Assembly: GCA_964624585.1 (NCBI GenBank)
Contig: CAZUXE010000019.1
Coordinates: forward strand, 1-27,181
Source of the DNA: CAZUXE01 sp964624585
GTDB lineage: Bacteria; Hydrothermota; Tepidihabitantia; B3-TA06
Length of the DNA: 27,181 nt
Direction: 5' to 3'
The notes under the pieces are model-generated. The model was not told the origin of the DNA. It made no database searches and saw only the letters and a list, made by a program, of their open reading frames with translations. How positions within the stretch are numbered: the stretch's first letter is position 1; each line of letters starts with the position of its first letter. Shown here piece after piece: positions 24,217 through 27,181 of this stretch. The position numbers and the translations under genes are program-made.

Positions 24217-25323
24217 GTGAAATTGACCATAAACAAACGCTGTGCGAATAGTAAGGCACGTCAGGGAACACTTGAACTTATTCGTGGAAGTGTTGAAACT
24301 CCGGCATTTATGGCTGTTGCTACTCTTGGGGCTGTTAAAACTTTTACCCCTGACGAGGTCAGCGCTTTGGGAGGGCAGATACTTGTAGCTAACGCTTATC
24401 ATCTCTATCTTCGTCCCGGAACAGAGCTTATTCAAAAGGCGGGCGGTCTTAGCCGAATTATGGGTTGGAATAAGCCGGTGCTTACTGATTCAGGAGGCTT
24501 TCAAATACATTCTCTGACCGGTTTACGCAAAGTTACAGATGAAGGTGTTACCTTTCAATCGCATATAGACGGTTCCCGCCATACATTTACTCCTCAAAAA
24601 GTAGTCGATATTCAAAGGGCATTAGATACCGATATCTGGATGGTTCTTGATGAGCCTATAGGTTATCCTGCTGAATTTCCTCAGGCGGTGCGTTCCCTTG
24701 AAAGAACTACCCGTTGGGCAAAGCAGTCTATTGATTATGCCGGCGAAAATCATCGTCTTTTCGGGATTATACAGGGAGCCACTTACGAAGATTTAAGGGA
24801 ACGTTCGGCAAAGGAGATAACTAGTTTGCCTTTTGCCGGTTTTGCTATTGGAGGGGTGTGTTTAGGTGAACCAAGCGAGCTGAGTTACAAAATAGTTGCT
24901 AAGGCAACATCCATAATGCCTGAAGATAAGTTGCGCTATGTGATGGGAGCCGGTTATCCTGAAGATATTTTGGAAATGGTCGACAGAGGGGTTGATTTTT
25001 TTGACTGTGTTTTACCAACTCGTAATGGACGTACCGGAGCTGCTTTTACTAGAAAGGGTCGAATAAATATCCGTAACGCTCAGTATAAAGATGACTTAGG
25101 GCCAATAGAAGATGGATGTAACTGTCCCAGCTGTCAAAAATATTCAAGGGCATTTATCCGACATTTATTTGTTGCTAATGAAGTTCTTGGTCCTCGATTA
25201 CTCTCCATACATAACCTTCATTTTTATTATACCTTGATGGTAGAAATTAGACAAGCAATTAAGCTAGGGCGCTTTGCCGAGTATAAAAAAGAAAAACTCA
25301 ATTTGCTAAAAGGTAATGTGTGA
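24217..25323 (+). CDS. tgt: Queuine tRNA-guanine transglycosylase (bacterial type)
   Basis: Exchanges the wobble guanine of GUN-anticodon tRNAs for preQ1. At 368 residues it is a normal bacterial Tgt. D91 in LTDSGGFQ and D263 in GVDFFDCVLPTRNGRTG are the two catalytic aspartates. The zinc site is C301, C303, C306 and H332. GTG start with a good Shine-Dalgarno AAGGAG (24203-24208), eight bases away. Its last codons overlap the MFS start by four bases (GTGA). Confidence 0.97.
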   Translation: MKLTINKRCANSKARQGTLELIRGSVETPAFMAVATLGAVKTFTPDEVSALGGQILVANAYHLYLRPGTELIQKAGGLSRIMGWNKPVLTDSGGFQIHSLTGLRKVTDEGVTFQSHIDGSRHTFTPQKVVDIQRALDTDIWMVLDEPIGYPAEFPQAVRSLERTTRWAKQSIDYAGENHRLFGIIQGATYEDLRERSAKEITSLPFAGFAIGGVCLGEPSELSYKIVAKATSIMPEDKLRYVMGAGYPEDILEMVDRGVDFFDCVLPTRNGRTGAAFTRKGRINIRNAQYKDDLGPIEDGCNCPSCQKYSRAFIRHLFVANEVLGPRLLSIHNLHFYYTLMVEIRQAIKLGRFAEYKKEKLNLLKGNV

Positions 25324-26537
25324 TTAAGCGTTGGGTCGAAACCTGGAGGCAGAATCCTGCTAAAGACCCACGAGGTTCTATTATAAATCTGTTTACCTAC
25401 ACCGCCATGATGGCTTTATTTATTCAAATCCAGGTGGTAGTGAAGAAACAGACCGATAACAATTTTCTGGTTGGTTTAGTTACCGCATCCTTTCACTTGA
25501 TGTATTTTTTATCAGGGCTTTTTTTCGGTAGGCTTGGCGATTTTATTAAGCGTCGTATGATAATTGTTTCAGGTTGCCTGATTGCTGCAACAGGGGCGGT
25601 AATTATGGGTTTAGTCAATTCCTTTCCTGCAATACTTGCGGCAAGAGCGCTTACTGGCCTGGGCGTAGGTATGCTGCCTGGCGCTTTATTCGCTTCAACA
25701 ATTGAACGAAAGGGATCGGTAGGTCTTCTTAGCGCTTTAGGCTCTTTGGGCTGGGCGATAGGTTCATTTGGCGCTGCCTGGCTTGGCCCACGTCCTGTAA
25801 CCTTTTTTGTAGCTGCCGGATTCCTTGCATTACCGTCATTATTAGGATTAAGCTTCAGAGAGGCTCCACAACGACCAAAGAGCAAATTTTTCTCACTGGC
25901 AATACTAAAAAAACACTGGTCAATTTTTCTAGGGTTCTTCTTAAGACACGCAGGTGCGATGTCTATATGGGTTACCTTCACCTTGTTTCTTAAGGAAATT
26001 GGAGCGGATAAACCCGTTATTCCTGGCCTAGCTTTCTTCAGCTTAATAGGTTTAATATACGCCATAAATCCTCTTTCTCAGTTTTTTTTCATGCTTATTA
26101 TAGGTAAAATAAAACCCAAAATATCGCTTCCGCTTGGATATATCTTTTCATCAGTAGTGTTTTTTGGTTACGTAGTTGTGGCTATACTTGCAAAAACGGC
26201 AATTATTGCTAATCCATACCTGATTATTCCCCTTCAAATTATATTGGCATTTACCTGGGCTACCCTCTACCTTGGTTCCTTGCTATATTTGAATAAACAC
26301 TCTTCAGAGGAGCGTTCCACGCTTTCAGGGGCATTCAGTGCGGTAATGGGACTATGCGGAATTGCCGGTTCTTTGTTGGGAGGCCTACTTTCTTCACTTT
26401 CATGGAAACTAACAATAGCCGGTCAACATATAACACTAAGTTACGAAATATCTATGCTTGCAGGTGGCCTAAGCGCTCTTTTAGGCTTAGGGGTTATGCT
26501 TTTGGGTACTCGTGGTAGTTTTAGCAAGAACAGTTAA
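25320..26537 (+). CDS. Major facilitator superfamily transporter
   Basis: A 405-residue polytopic membrane protein with about 12 helices. The MFS loop 2-3 signature is GRLGDFIKRRMIIVSG (near residue 75), and LAARALTGLGVGMLPGA marks helix 4. The domains are split by a short hydrophilic loop around PQRPKSKFF. The substrate is unknown. Translational overlap with tgt suggests co-expression with the queuosine genes; import of a queuosine precursor is conceivable but not supported by any motif. Confidence 0.85.
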   Translation: MIKRWVETWRQNPAKDPRGSIINLFTYTAMMALFIQIQVVVKKQTDNNFLVGLVTASFHLMYFLSGLFFGRLGDFIKRRMIIVSGCLIAATGAVIMGLVNSFPAILAARALTGLGVGMLPGALFASTIERKGSVGLLSALGSLGWAIGSFGAAWLGPRPVTFFVAAGFLALPSLLGLSFREAPQRPKSKFFSLAILKKHWSIFLGFFLRHAGAMSIWVTFTLFLKEIGADKPVIPGLAFFSLIGLIYAINPLSQFFFMLIIGKIKPKISLPLGYIFSSVVFFGYVVVAILAKTAIIANPYLIIPLQIILAFTWATLYLGSLLYLNKHSSEERSTLSGAFSAVMGLCGIAGSLLGGLLSSLSWKLTIAGQHITLSYEISMLAGGLSALLGLGVMLLGTRGSFSKNS

Positions 26538-26573
26538 ATTAAGTTGTCGGAACTATCGGGAGGAAAGCATAGC

Positions 26574-26602
26574 TTGACACTTCCTTGTTTTCTATGTAAT
26601 AT
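26574..26602 (+). promoter_or_regulatory. Promoter of the DUF4870 gene
   Basis: TTGACA (26574-26579), 17 bases, TAATAT (26597-26602). A leader of about 25 bases follows with a Shine-Dalgarno before ATG 26635. Confidence 0.6.
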
Positions 26603-26634
26603 TGAACAATCAGCTGTAATTTGAAGGAGTATTG

Positions 26635-27048
26635 ATGGTTGAATCAGCTTTCCCAGACATTACAGAAGAGCAAATAAAAGAGGGTAGGAAGATAGCTTGC
26701 CTCTCTTATCTGGGTGTATTATTCCTGATTCCTTTGTTTGCCGATAAAGATAATTCTTATTCTAAGCATCATGCTGTGCAAGGTCTTGCTTTATTTCTTC
26801 TAAAACTTATATGGTTATTTTTTTCATGGATATTGATTCCAATACTTGCACTACTCGATTCAGGAGCGACTTACTTACATAGTAGTAGTAATTTTAAGCT
26901 TATTATAAACGTGATAGCTGTGATAGGATGGGGTATATTTTTTATAGTAGCAATAATAGGGATAATTACGGCTGCTTTAGGCAAACTCTGGCGAGTTCCA
27001 ATTGTTGCTTCAATTGCTGAAAAGGTATTCAAAAAAATGCTTTCCTAA
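26635..27048 (+). CDS. DUF4870-type small membrane protein
   Basis: A 137-residue membrane protein with three to four helices. Residues CLSYLGVLFLIPLF, then the hydrophilic DKDNSYSKHHAVQGLALF turn match the DUF4870 (Tic20-like) pattern, in which a conserved xxHAxQ motif lies between the first two helices. Its function is unknown. The Shine-Dalgarno GAAGGAG (26623-26629) is five bases from ATG 26635, which makes this start better than the TTG one codon earlier. Monocistronic in this window. The 133 bases after it hold no gene I can support. Confidence 0.8.
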   Translation: MVESAFPDITEEQIKEGRKIACLSYLGVLFLIPLFADKDNSYSKHHAVQGLALFLLKLIWLFFSWILIPILALLDSGATYLHSSSNFKLIINVIAVIGWGIFFIVAIIGIITAALGKLWRVPIVASIAEKVFKKMLS

Positions 27049-27181
27049 AAGCGCGCAAGGTTTCAACCCTTAAGCCTAGCAGTTTCGTGACTTAAAAATT
27101 AAGCAGACTCTAGAAGGGGAGAGGGGATAAAATCAAAGCTAAGAAACTATCAATAACCTCTTAATTAGTAGCGATACTTGA

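Noticed and set aside
25493..26065. 190-codon open frame on the minus strand inside the MFS gene
   Set aside because: It lies wholly antisense to a well-supported transporter, has a Pro/Lys/Ala-rich composition typical of shadow frames, and no promoter or ribosome site.

Overview
The window reads as chromosome of an uncultured, AT-rich, probably diderm (Gram-negative-type) bacterium. Two secreted lipoproteins, an Rnf-type membrane redox module, a DUF58/BatA-type pair, an endonuclease-type MutL with no MutH nearby and the queA-tgt and mutL-miaA pairs fit a candidate phylum of the FCB or WOR-3/TA06/Cloacimonadota kind. This placement is inference; no 16S rRNA or ribosomal protein gene lies here to settle it.

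Layout. 1-1524: the edge promoter of a gene outside the window and a MATE exporter, both leftward. 1661-8238, rightward: a TVP38-family membrane protein; panC-DUF58-BatA-like; mgtE-recO. 8255-9134, leftward: an unrecognised lipoprotein. 9215-11600, rightward: rnfE-rnfA-rnfB, without rnfC, rnfD or rnfG. 11601-15680: a gene-poor stretch, then a two-gene restriction-modification module (nuclease-methylase fusion plus HsdS) of foreign composition, ending 32 bases from the 3' end of ssrA. 15713-18241, leftward: ssrA (tmRNA) and comEC. 18279-19226, rightward: a PKD-type lipoprotein. 19302-22006, leftward: mutL-miaA. 22052-27048, rightward: an intergenic stem-loop, a secreted PASTA protein, queA-tgt-MFS, and a DUF4870 protein.

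The most striking feature is in the non-coding DNA. Nearly every transcription unit is preceded by a strong sigma70-type promoter with a 16-17 base spacer. In nine units the start codon lies only 5-8 bases after the -10 hexamer, so the mRNA should begin at or within about two bases of the start codon (leaderless). This moves several starts downstream: MATE, TVP38, panC, and the PASTA protein. Shine-Dalgarno starts also exist (PKD lipoprotein, tgt, DUF4870), so both initiation modes coexist. Several operon junctions are zero-spaced (TAG|ATG, TAA|GTG) without a convincing Shine-Dalgarno. I recognised no rho-independent terminator.

Other points of note: the R-M module has no helicase subunit and resembles BcgI-like type IIB enzymes; ComEC keeps its channel but its metallo-beta-lactamase domain has lost the metal ligands; ssrA does not encode CCA; and a 17-base palindrome lies just before queA.
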